A DNA stretch of 8,291 nt from Caldifarciminota bacterium. Its GTDB lineage: Bacteria; Hydrothermota; Hydrothermia; S141-80. Each line of letters begins with the position of its first letter. The first letter of the stretch is position 1. This document shows, one piece after another, positions 1 through 5,768 of this stretch. The notes under the pieces were generated by a model, which saw only the letters and a program-made list of their open reading frames with translations, was not told where the DNA came from and made no database searches. The stretch is taken from contig WFYF01000235.1 in NCBI GenBank assembly GCA_015490255.1, positions 1-8,291 of the forward strand, read 5' to 3'. Position numbers and translations under genes: made by a program.

Positions 1-485
1 AGGTGGGGCAGGCGGAGATTGAGGAGAACATGCCGGGTCAGCCCGGACTGTTCGCGGTGGGAGGCCATGCCACGGACCAGTACCGGAGGGGTGGGGTGGA
101 CTTTGATCTCTATCTGAGTCCCCGGCTGCTGCTGAGCGGAGTGGGGTATTACGGGTATGACGACAATCCCCACGGCGACAACGATCCCGGAGAGTTCGTC
201 ACCGGTTATCTGGAGTTCACTTATATCCCCTCCTTCACCTGGCTGGCCGGCCTGCGGCTGGAAGGGTTCCGGAATCTCCGTCCCGAAGAAGGTCCCACCG
301 GAACCCCGGCATCCCTTCAGCACGTGGGGGCGGAAACCGGAGCCTTTCCTGACAGGGGCTACTGGCTGAACGGCTATTTTCAGGTTTATCTTTCTCCCAA
401 CGTGAAGGTGCTGGCGGAATATCTTTATGATCCCCAGGCTCGCGGGGGAGAAAAGGGCATTGTGGGCGTGCACTACGCCTTTTAA
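1..485 (+). CDS. Outer-membrane beta-barrel protein, C-terminal fragment
   Basis: The reading frame is open from the left edge to a TAA at 483-485, so this is the last 160 or so residues of a longer protein. The GTG at base 3 is only the first in-frame start-like codon and has no ribosome-binding site, so the true start lies outside the window. The visible part alternates short polar loops rich in Gly, Asp, Asn and Pro with amphipathic stretches rich in Tyr, Phe, Trp and Leu (for example VTGYLEFTYIPSF and VKVLAEYLYD). The protein ends in HYAF, and a terminal Phe preceded by alternating hydrophobic residues is the usual C-terminal signal for insertion by the BAM machinery. The substrate is unknown. 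It sits 35 bases before the OsmC-family gene and is probably cotranscribed with it. Barrel nature is fairly likely; any specific function would be a guess. Confidence 0.6.
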   Translation, partial: VGQAEIEENMPGQPGLFAVGGHATDQYRRGGVDFDLYLSPRLLLSGVGYYGYDDNPHGDNDPGEFVTGYLEFTYIPSFTWLAGLRLEGFRNLRPEEGPTGTPASLQHVGAETGAFPDRGYWLNGYFQVYLSPNVKVLAEYLYDPQARGGEKGIVGVHYAF

Positions 486-520
486 GGTTTTTGCGTTAAA
501 AACAGCAAGGAGGTCGCATC

Positions 521-1039
521 ATGGTGAAAAACCGCATCAACCTGAAAGCGCTGGAAGAAACCCGTGAGAAACTCCTCCGGGGGGAGTTCCCGGAGAAAAA
601 GGAGTTCCGGGTGGAGGGCCAGTGGCTGGTGGTAAACGGTCCCGGCCAGTTCAAGGCCACCCTGGAATATCCCCAGGGTCAGGTGGAACTCGTCACAGAC
701 CAGCCCCCCCCGAGCGGCGGTGAGGGAACCGCACCCAACCCTGTGCAATACTGCGTGTTCGCCATGCTCGCCTGCTATGCCACCACCTTCATGACCATCG
801 CCGCCCAGAAGGGGGTGGAAATCCGGCGCTTCGCGGTCCGGGGGGCCTCCGTGGTGAATATGAAAGCGGTGTTTGAGGTGGAGGAAGGACCCATTGTGGA
901 GAAGGTGTGGGTGGAGCTGGATGTGGAGGCCGACGCCCCGCCGGAGGTTCTGGAGGAGATCCGGGCTCTGGCCGATCAGAAGTGCCCGGCGGCCTTCACC
1001 GTGCAGAACCCGGTGCCCTTTGAGTCCCGGTTTGTGTGA
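521..1039 (+). CDS. OsmC/Ohr-family protein
   Basis: This encodes 172 residues. OsmC-family proteins are small, usually dimeric thiol enzymes, and the characterised ones reduce organic hydroperoxides with a pair of conserved cysteines. The family pattern is visible: GEGTAPNPVQY and MLACYATTFMTIAAQKGVEI (about residues 67-101) hold the first conserved Cys, C85, at the start of the long central helix, and DQKCPAAF carries the second, C155. An extra Cys at 78 lies seven residues before C85. There is no signal peptide, so it should be cytoplasmic. The start is supported by AAGGAGG at 507-513, seven bases before the ATG. Its place in a copper cluster suggests defence against peroxide or thiol damage, but many OsmC-like proteins have no tested substrate. 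Family assignment is strong; the precise reaction is inferred. Confidence 0.88.
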   Translation: MVKNRINLKALEETREKLLRGEFPEKKEFRVEGQWLVVNGPGQFKATLEYPQGQVELVTDQPPPSGGEGTAPNPVQYCVFAMLACYATTFMTIAAQKGVEIRRFAVRGASVVNMKAVFEVEEGPIVEKVWVELDVEADAPPEVLEEIRALADQKCPAAFTVQNPVPFESRFV

Positions 1040-1044
1040 AAACC

Positions 1045-1073
1045 CGCTCCCCGGGGTGGACCCCCGGGGAGCG
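1045..1073 (+). other. Perfect 12-bp inverted repeat (intra-operon hairpin)
   Basis: The arms at 1045-1056 and 1062-1073 are exact reverse complements (CGCTCCCCGGGG and CCCCGGGGAGCG) around a five-base loop. The stem is almost all G-C and would be very stable in RNA. It starts five bases after the OsmC-family stop codon and ends 20 bases before the oxidase's AGGAGG. No run of T follows, so it is not a canonical intrinsic terminator. It may be a partial terminator, an RNA-processing or 3'-end protecting hairpin separating the two genes, or possibly a protein-binding site. Confidence 0.6.
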
Positions 1074-1093
1074 ACAGAGTGGGGTAGGGGAAA

Positions 1094-1099
1094 AGGAGG
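1094..1099 (+). promoter_or_regulatory. Ribosome-binding site that sets the multicopper oxidase start
   Basis: AGGAGG lies seven bases before the ATG at 1107. The frame is open further upstream, to a possible ATG at 873 inside the OsmC-family gene. That extension is Arg/Trp-rich and would bury the twin-arginine signal some 90 residues into the protein. The ribosome-binding site and the export signal together fix the start at 1107. Confidence 0.85.
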
Positions 1100-1106
1100 C
1101 AACTGT

Positions 1107-2315
1107 ATGGCTGGAAAGACACACAGGGAGGAAACCGCCCGGGTGAGCCGGAGGGGGTTTCTCCAGTCTGCGGCCCTCGGGGCTGCAGGGATGCTGCTTG
1201 CGGGGAAACTGGGAGCCTATGAGTGGAAGACCTTTGAATGGCGGGAGAAAGAAGAGATCCCCATCCCCCCGAAGGAAGACGACGCCATCACCTATGACCG
1301 GGAGTTCAACATTGAGGTGGTGACCACCCTGCATGAACTGCTTCCCGGTGTCCGCCTCCACATGCTCACCTTCAACGGTCAGGTTCCCGGCCCGGAAATC
1401 CGGGTGAAAGAGGGAGAGTGGGTGAAGGTCAACTTCACCAACAAAACCGAACTCCTCCACACCATCCACTGGCACGGTGTGGACGTGTATTACGAGCACG
1501 ACGGGGTTCCGTATGTGACCCAGAAGCCGGTGATGCCCGGCCAGACCTTCGTGTATAAATTCCGGGCCTATCCGGCCGGGACCCGGTGGTATCACTGCCA
1601 CTTTGCCACACCCTTCCACATGGCCCACGCCATGCACGGGGCCATCATCATTGAGTCCGACGACGATCCCATCAAAAAGACCTTTCAGTACAGCCGGGAC
1701 TACACGCTGGTCCTGGAAACCTTTGATTCCTTCTTCCTCCGGGACGAGTTCAACCGGATGCTGGAACGGATGAAGCAGCGGATCTGGCTGATGAAGCACG
1801 GGAAGCTGGATGGACGCACCCTGGCGGTGTTCAAAAACGTCCAGGAATTCCTGAAAGCGGTGGAAGAGGGGTGGATTCCCCCCTATCTGCCGGAGCGCAA
1901 TCAGAGCCGGGAGGGGGCGGACCTGAATCCCAACTTTTTTGCCATCAACGGAAAATCCTATCCCATGACCGATCCCCTCCTGATCCGCCAGGGGGAAACC
2001 ATCCGGGTCCGCCTGATCAACGCCGGCGAGCTCATCCATTCCCTTCACCTTCACGGGCATCAGTTCTGGTGGGTGGCGGTGGATGGGAATCCCCTTCCCC
2101 AGCCCATCAAGATGAACACGCTGGACATTGCGCCGGGTCAGACCAAAGACATCGTGATTGAGGGATATAACCCCGGCTACTGGACCTTCCACGACCACAT
2201 CACCACCCGGGTGACCAACAACGGGATCTATCCGGGCGGTATGCTCACCCTGCTCGTTTACGAAGAGATGGCCGAGCGGGACGGGTTCAAGCCCATGGTG
2301 AGCCTGGATCAGTAA
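1107..2315 (+). CDS. Tat-exported two-domain multicopper oxidase (type 1 copper in domain 1)
   Basis: This encodes 402 residues. The N-terminus has a twin-arginine signal, SRRGFLQ at 14-20, then a hydrophobic stretch to about 35, so the folded enzyme should reach the periplasm. Cupredoxin domain 1 has HTIHWHG (118-124) and YHCHF (162-166), then H171 and M176. H118, C164, H171 and M176 can form the type 1 site; H121, H123, H163 and H165 supply half of the trinuclear site. Domain 2 has HSLHLHGH (311-318) and FHDH (361-364). It keeps the trinuclear His ligands, but the type 1 Cys is replaced by Asp363. Two domains with the blue copper site only in domain 1 match the type C two-domain oxidases, which form trimers with trinuclear sites at subunit interfaces. 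Such enzymes couple one-electron oxidation of a substrate to O2 reduction. The substrate cannot be read from the sequence; Cu(I), other metals or phenolics are possible. About 90 residues (190-280) separate the copper motifs of the two domains. Confidence 0.9.
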   Translation: MAGKTHREETARVSRRGFLQSAALGAAGMLLAGKLGAYEWKTFEWREKEEIPIPPKEDDAITYDREFNIEVVTTLHELLPGVRLHMLTFNGQVPGPEIRVKEGEWVKVNFTNKTELLHTIHWHGVDVYYEHDGVPYVTQKPVMPGQTFVYKFRAYPAGTRWYHCHFATPFHMAHAMHGAIIIESDDDPIKKTFQYSRDYTLVLETFDSFFLRDEFNRMLERMKQRIWLMKHGKLDGRTLAVFKNVQEFLKAVEEGWIPPYLPERNQSREGADLNPNFFAINGKSYPMTDPLLIRQGETIRVRLINAGELIHSLHLHGHQFWWVAVDGNPLPQPIKMNTLDIAPGQTKDIVIEGYNPGYWTFHDHITTRVTNNGIYPGGMLTLLVYEEMAERDGFKPMVSLDQ

Positions 2316-2328
2316 AGGAGGTCAGGAG

Positions 2329-3525
2329 ATGAAGGGCCGGATGCTGATGATGCTGACGATGCTGGGAGGGCTGGGGCTTCCCGCAGGGATGCAGGCCCAG
2401 GAAGTGCGTCCCCGGATCACCCTCGGAGGCCGGGGACTGGTGTCCCTAAACACGGAACTGGCCCGGTGGAGAGGCAATCAGGAAACCGAGCTTGTCAACG
2501 ATTTTTCCGACACCGATCTTCTGCTGCGGCTGGACCGCAAACTCTATGGCGTGAATCGCGGCCAGGTGATGGGAACCGTGCTCGGGTTCACCTTTCCCGA
2601 TGCGGACAGCCGTCTCGGTCAGATCTATTTTGACCAGGCCCACGTGTTCTGGTGGAGTCAGGGCTGGGAGTTCCTCCTCGGGCGCACCCGTCTGGAAAAC
2701 TTTGTGCTGGAGTTCCCCACCCTCCGGGATGATGACCTGGTGGACTATGCTTATGTGCTCAACGCCTTCACCGACGCACCGGCCACAGAATACCACCTCT
2801 ACGGCAACGTGGCCCGGATGACCTTTTTCCAGCGCCAGGCCCGCTGGATGGAACGCATCCAGCTCAGCAATCTGGCGGTCACGGACAGCGCAGGCAATCT
2901 GATGGATCGCTTCGGTGTGCAGATGGCTTCGGTGGAGATTGCCTATCGTCTGCCCGAACCTGTCCGGTTTACCGGCCGGATCCGAAAGGCCGGCATCCGC
3001 TATGACGTCCAGCGGGTGGATGATGCCGGGGATGCCCTGCTCCACGCCATCACCGCCGGTCTGGACCTCAACCTGACCCTGGACCCCCTTGCCAACTGGG
3101 AGCTCCGCCTTCAGGGCTCTTACACACCGGGTCTGGATGCCTATCGTTCCGCCACGCTGCAGCAGCGCCGGGATCTCTCCCGGGTCCGCAGCTTTGCGGG
3201 CGTGGTGAGCTTGAGCTTCCTCCGGAGTCCCTATCAGGTGCCCCGCCTGTTCTTTGCCCTGACCGGAGCCTATCGGGTTTATCCGGATCAGAACGCAAGC
3301 CGCGCCAAGGCTGTGGCTGGCCTCTTCTATCAGGTGGGCGCCGGCATGGACGTGGGCCTGCAGTACGAATACGAGCAGGTCTCCGGGGGCCTTCAGGGGT
3401 TGCTGGGTTTTGAGCAGAGCCATTCCCTCAAACTTCTCCTGGCCTTTGAGTATGAAACCATGTTCAACGACTATTTCATGGATCGGGAAACCATCCTGAA
3501 CCTGGAACACGGGTATGCACCCTGA
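2329..3525 (+). CDS. Predicted outer-membrane beta-barrel protein of unknown function
   Basis: This encodes 398 residues. The first 24 or so (Met/Leu/Gly-rich, ending AGMQAQ) look like a Sec signal peptide. The rest alternates amphipathic strands with turns: ITLGGRGLVSL, GQVMGTVLGFTF, WEFLLGRTRLENF, HAITAGLDLNLTLD, WELRLQGSYTP, RLFFALTGAYRVYP, AGMDVGLQYEYEQV and LKLLLAFEYETMF. Many strands carry the aromatic girdle residues expected of a porin-like barrel. The C-terminus, after EYETMFNDYF, runs on for about 15 further residues and does not end in Phe, so the BAM signal is atypical. AGGAGG at 2316-2321 overlaps the oxidase stop codon and lies seven bases before the ATG, so expression is probably coupled to the oxidase. 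I do not recognise the family. It may be a channel or the outer-membrane partner of the oxidase; this rests on position only. Confidence 0.7.
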   Translation: MKGRMLMMLTMLGGLGLPAGMQAQEVRPRITLGGRGLVSLNTELARWRGNQETELVNDFSDTDLLLRLDRKLYGVNRGQVMGTVLGFTFPDADSRLGQIYFDQAHVFWWSQGWEFLLGRTRLENFVLEFPTLRDDDLVDYAYVLNAFTDAPATEYHLYGNVARMTFFQRQARWMERIQLSNLAVTDSAGNLMDRFGVQMASVEIAYRLPEPVRFTGRIRKAGIRYDVQRVDDAGDALLHAITAGLDLNLTLDPLANWELRLQGSYTPGLDAYRSATLQQRRDLSRVRSFAGVVSLSFLRSPYQVPRLFFALTGAYRVYPDQNASRAKAVAGLFYQVGAGMDVGLQYEYEQVSGGLQGLLGFEQSHSLKLLLAFEYETMFNDYFMDRETILNLEHGYAP

Positions 3526-3537
3526 GGAGGTGTCCGG

Positions 3538-4260
3538 ATGAAGGGATTTGTCTGGCTGATGCCCTTCTTTCTTTCGGGAGGAACAGATCCCGGGGGACAG
3601 GACCTGTCCCCCGGGGAGTTCACCACCTGGATTGGCGAGCGGCGTGAAGGGAAACGGTCTTTCCTGCTCGTGGACGTGCGCACAGAGGAGCAGCACGCTC
3701 AGGGCGTCCTTCCCGGCACGGACACCCTGATTCCCCTTGAATCCCTCACTTCTGCCCGGGGCCTTCCTGCAGAAACCCTGGTGGTCTACAGTCAGAAGGG
3801 TGAGCGGGCCCGGAAGGCCGCACGCATCCTGAAAGACCTCGGGTATCGGTGGGTCTTTGTGGGACCGGATGTGGAAACGTGGGCCCGGCGGGGAGGACCG
3901 CTCCTTCCCCCCTCCGGGGAGGAGACAACCGGCATGGAGGGGAGGGTGACGGACGGAATCGTCCCGGCATCCCGGGTGTGCATGACCCAGGACGACGTTT
4001 ATCCCCGGGACCTCATCCCCGTGGAGGTGAACGGAGAAACCTATTACGGTTGCTGCCCGGGCTGCGCGGCCGCCATACAGGCCAATCCTGACCGGTTTGT
4101 CTGGGCCGTGGACCCCGTCAGCGGGCGGAAGGTGAACAAGGCCCGGGCGCTGATATACAGCTATCGGGGGAAGGCCTATTACTTTGAATCCAGAGAAACG
4201 CTGGAGACGTTCCGGAAAGATCCATCCCGGTATCTCCAGCCTGTCAAGGAGGGCCCATGA
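3538..4260 (+). CDS. Rhodanese-like domain (catalytic Cys replaced by Ser) fused to a Cys-rich TRASH/YHS-like metal-binding region
   Basis: This encodes 240 residues. A short hydrophobic N-terminus (1-13, MKGFVWLMPFFLS) may be a minimal signal or anchor; without a clear cleavage site, export is likely but unproven. Residues 23-120 resemble a rhodanese domain: LLVDVRTEEQHAQGVLPG is the usual DVR element, and VVYSQKGERARKAARIL aligns with the active-site loop. That loop has Ser85 where sulfurtransferases have the persulfide Cys, so sulfur transfer is unlikely. Residues 146-187 hold RVCM and YYGCCPGC, placing C148, C172, C173 and C176 in a TRASH/YHS-like arrangement typical of soft-metal binding. 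Residues 191-233 (DPVSGRKV, then YRGKAYYFESRETLETF and DPSRYL) look like a second YHS-type unit without Cys. Copper capture or delivery is the best inference from neighbours. AGGAGG at 3525-3530 is seven bases before the ATG. Confidence 0.78.
   Translation: MKGFVWLMPFFLSGGTDPGGQDLSPGEFTTWIGERREGKRSFLLVDVRTEEQHAQGVLPGTDTLIPLESLTSARGLPAETLVVYSQKGERARKAARILKDLGYRWVFVGPDVETWARRGGPLLPPSGEETTGMEGRVTDGIVPASRVCMTQDDVYPRDLIPVEVNGETYYGCCPGCAAAIQANPDRFVWAVDPVSGRKVNKARALIYSYRGKAYYFESRETLETFRKDPSRYLQPVKEGP
3589..3615 (+). other. Perfect 13-bp palindromic arms inside the rhodanese-like gene
   Basis: Bases 3589-3601 (CCCGGGGGACAGG) and 3603-3615 (CCTGTCCCCCGGG) are exact reverse complements around one central A. 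The element lies about 50 bases into the rhodanese-like gene, in codons 18-26, just after the hydrophobic N-terminus. It shares the string CCCCCGGGGAG with the hairpin after the OsmC-family gene. It could fold in mRNA near the start and slow early translation, or be a dyad operator. Coding chance in GC-rich sequence is also possible. Confidence 0.5.
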
Positions 4261-4832
4261 AGCAATTCGCGAGGCGGGGGACAGCGGCTTTGCTGCTGAT
4301 GCTTTTGCTGGCAGCGGGCAGGCTTTCAGCACATGAAGGACACAGAAGCCGCCCTGCTCCGGATTCCATCCGGATTCAGGACACCTCCGGGGCGGCGAAT
4401 CTCCCACCGGCGTCCTCCACGGTGCCGGAGGAAGCGCCTGACCTGTTCCGGAGTCTCACCGAACACTTCCACAACAAGCTGGTTCATTTCCCGATCGCTC
4501 TGGCGCTGGTGGCCGTGCTGTTCGTGTGGCTGGCCCTGCGCTGGCCCGGTTTGGAAACTTCCGCTGAAATTCTCGTGTGGCTGGCCGCCCTGGCGGCCGT
4601 TCCCACGGTGATCGCGGGGTTGCTCCAGGCCGGTCCTTTCCAGGATACGCCGAAAGAGATCTGGATGAACCGGCATCGGCTGCTGGGTCTGGCCACCGCT
4701 GTTGCCCTTTTCCTGTGGGGTGGACTGTTCCGCCTGGGGATTTCCCCCCGGTGGATCCGGCTGTGGAGCCTGGTCGTGGCCCTGCTCATCAGCCTCACCG
4801 GGGCCCTGGGCGGGCTGCTGTCGCACGGCTAA
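4257..4832 (+). CDS. DUF2231-type four-helix membrane protein
   Basis: This encodes 191 residues. Residues 1-25 form a signal peptide (two Arg, then LLLMLLLAA, ending RLSA). The mature protein would begin HEGH, followed by a Pro/Ser-rich linker to about residue 62. Four membrane helices follow at about 78-95, 104-124, 141-159 and 167-188. The segment EHFHNKLVHFPIALALVAVL (69-88) matches the conserved start of DUF2231 membrane proteins, in which LHP or VHFPIAL marks the first helix. Histidines 70, 72, 77, 140 and 190 lie near helix ends and could bind heme or metal. The family has no settled function; members often sit beside copper, heme or respiratory genes. The start codon overlaps the previous stop (ATGA), which suggests translational coupling. 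AGGAGG at 4247-4252 is only four bases from the ATG. Confidence 0.8.
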   Translation: MKQFARRGTAALLLMLLLAAGRLSAHEGHRSRPAPDSIRIQDTSGAANLPPASSTVPEEAPDLFRSLTEHFHNKLVHFPIALALVAVLFVWLALRWPGLETSAEILVWLAALAAVPTVIAGLLQAGPFQDTPKEIWMNRHRLLGLATAVALFLWGGLFRLGISPRWIRLWSLVVALLISLTGALGGLLSHG

Positions 4833-4833
4833 C

Positions 4834-4839
4834 AGGAGG
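4834..4839 (+). promoter_or_regulatory. Ribosome-binding site that sets the beta-propeller start
   Basis: AGGAGG lies six bases before the ATG at 4846. The frame is open upstream to an ATG at 4702 within the DUF2231 gene, but that 48-residue extension is a frame-shifted reading of the membrane protein, rich in Cys, Gly, Pro and Ser. The start at 4846 gives a hydrophobic export signal. Confidence 0.85.
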
Positions 4840-4845
4840 CCGATC

Positions 4846-5745
4846 ATGTTGCTCTGGATGATGGCGTTCACACCGGTGGTCTTCACCCTCCGTGCGGGAG
4901 GTGCCGTGGCAGCCCTGGTTTCCCCGGATTCCCTCCAGACCGTCCTTCTGGGCAAGGGGATGACGTATGTGGCCCTCACCCCCGGGGGAGACACGCTGTT
5001 TGCCTCCAGTTCGGCTGAAGACCGCGTCTTTGTGGTTCGTCTTTCCACAGGCGCGGTGCTGGATACCATTCCCGTGGGCAGCACCCCCAAGGGAATCAAG
5101 GTTTCTTCGGATGGGAAAGCCGTGGTGGTGGCGGAGGAGGGGAACGGAACCGTGGGCATTCTGGATCTGGAGGAAGGACGCCGGGTGGGAGAGATCCCCG
5201 TGGGGAAAATGCCCCACAACCTCCGGTTTTCGCCGGATGGAAACAGGCTGTACGTCACGGTTCAGGGGGACAACGAGGTGGTGGAGGTGGACTGGACGGA
5301 GCGGAAAGTCACCCGCCGTTTTCCGGTGCCGGGAGCTCCCCACAACCTGGACATCACGCCGGACGGAGCCTTTCTGTTTGTCTCAGGGGCGAAAAACGAT
5401 ACCCTGAGCGTGGTGGACGTCCGGAAGTGGAAAATCGTGGCTCGCCTTCCCCTCACCCGGGGTCACCACGGGGTGGACGTCACGCCGGATGGGAAATGGG
5501 TCCTGGTGACCGGCATCGGGGCCGATCGTCTGAGCGTGATTTCGGTCCCCGACTTTCAGGTGGCGGCCCGGATTCCAGTGGGGCAGGGACCTCACGGGGT
5601 TCGCAGTGACCCCGAAGGCCGCCGCGCCTATGTGGCGGTGGCTGCGGGGAAGGTGGCTGTGGTGGATCTCGCGAAACGAGAGGTGATCCGGGACATCCCG
5701 GTTCAGGGGATGCCATTCTGGATCGCGGTGAGGGGGAATCCGTGA
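4846..5745 (+). CDS. YVTN-family beta-propeller repeat protein
   Basis: This encodes 299 residues. The N-terminus ([14 protein letters not shown], to about residue 20) is hydrophobic and looks like a signal peptide, so the protein should be periplasmic or secreted. The rest is a regular YVTN/cytochrome d1-like propeller. Repeat units begin at about residues 37, 79, 121, 163, 205, 247 and 289, exactly 42 apart, each with a pattern like [10 protein letters not shown], then LYVT, then VVDV, then a strand ending in IPVG. The last unit is only a first strand; N-terminal strands at about 20-36 could close the ring, giving six or seven blades. His residues recur at the unit starts (H124, H166, H207, H208, H250). 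No CxxCH heme site is present. Such proteins act as scaffolds or bind cofactors; here it may be a periplasmic partner of the copper proteins, by association only. Confidence 0.85.
   Translation: MLLWMMAFTPVVFTLRAGGAVAALVSPDSLQTVLLGKGMTYVALTPGGDTLFASSSAEDRVFVVRLSTGAVLDTIPVGSTPKGIKVSSDGKAVVVAEEGNGTVGILDLEEGRRVGEIPVGKMPHNLRFSPDGNRLYVTVQGDNEVVEVDWTERKVTRRFPVPGAPHNLDITPDGAFLFVSGAKNDTLSVVDVRKWKIVARLPLTRGHHGVDVTPDGKWVLVTGIGADRLSVISVPDFQVAARIPVGQGPHGVRSDPEGRRAYVAVAAGKVAVVDLAKREVIRDIPVQGMPFWIAVRGNP
4954..5709 (+). repeat. Six tandem 42-residue (126-base) beta-propeller units
   Basis: Six complete units lie end to end with no insertions or deletions between them; the period is 126 bases throughout. 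DNA identity between units is mostly low, but CCCCACAACCT recurs exactly 126 bases apart in units three and four (around 5212 and 5338). This indicates old duplication with protein-level constraint on blade length. Confidence 0.8.
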
Positions 5746-5755
5746 GTGTCTTTAC

Positions 5756-5761
5756 AGGAGG
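5756..5761 (+). promoter_or_regulatory. Ribosome-binding site that sets the CopB-like ATPase start
   Basis: AGGAGG lies seven bases before the ATG at 5769 and four before an adjacent ATG at 5766. Seven is the spacing used by most genes in this window, so 5769 is preferred. A GTG at 5742 overlaps the propeller stop codon, but no good ribosome-binding site is seen before it. Confidence 0.7.
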
Positions 5762-5768
5762 ATATATG

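Noticed and set aside
487..503. Six-base AT inverted repeat (GTTTTT and AAAAAC) before the OsmC-family gene, as a terminator or promoter element
   Set aside because: The stem is short and A-T only, with no GC stem plus T tract and no paired -35/-10 boxes, so nothing can be claimed.
704..710. Run of seven C in the OsmC-family gene as a possible frameshift or slippage site
   Set aside because: The frame reads through it as Gln-Pro-Pro-Pro and the family motifs follow in the same frame, so there is no sign of an error.
482..1102. Antisense open frame of 206 codons opposite the OsmC-family gene
   Set aside because: No ribosome-binding site or domain; the OsmC motifs on the + strand explain this stretch.
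996..2198. Antisense open frame of 400 codons opposite the oxidase
   Set aside because: The + strand has a clear multicopper oxidase with copper ligands in order; the antisense product has no family features.
1107..2315. Copper nitrite reductase (NirK) as the identity of the oxidase
   Set aside because: The HCH motif in domain 1 and the HLHGH and HDH motifs in domain 2 supply type 2/type 3 trinuclear ligands that NirK lacks.
2446..4407. Antisense open frame of 653 codons across the second barrel and the rhodanese-like gene
   Set aside because: It covers two well-supported + strand genes and their boundary, with low-complexity Pro/Gly/His content and no domain. It is a shadow of codon bias.
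4976..4990. CCCCCGGGGG palindrome in the propeller gene as a third copy of the dyad seen at 1045-1073 and 3589-3615
   Set aside because: Only a ten-base GC core is shared and the flanks do not pair, so chance in GC-rich coding DNA is enough.
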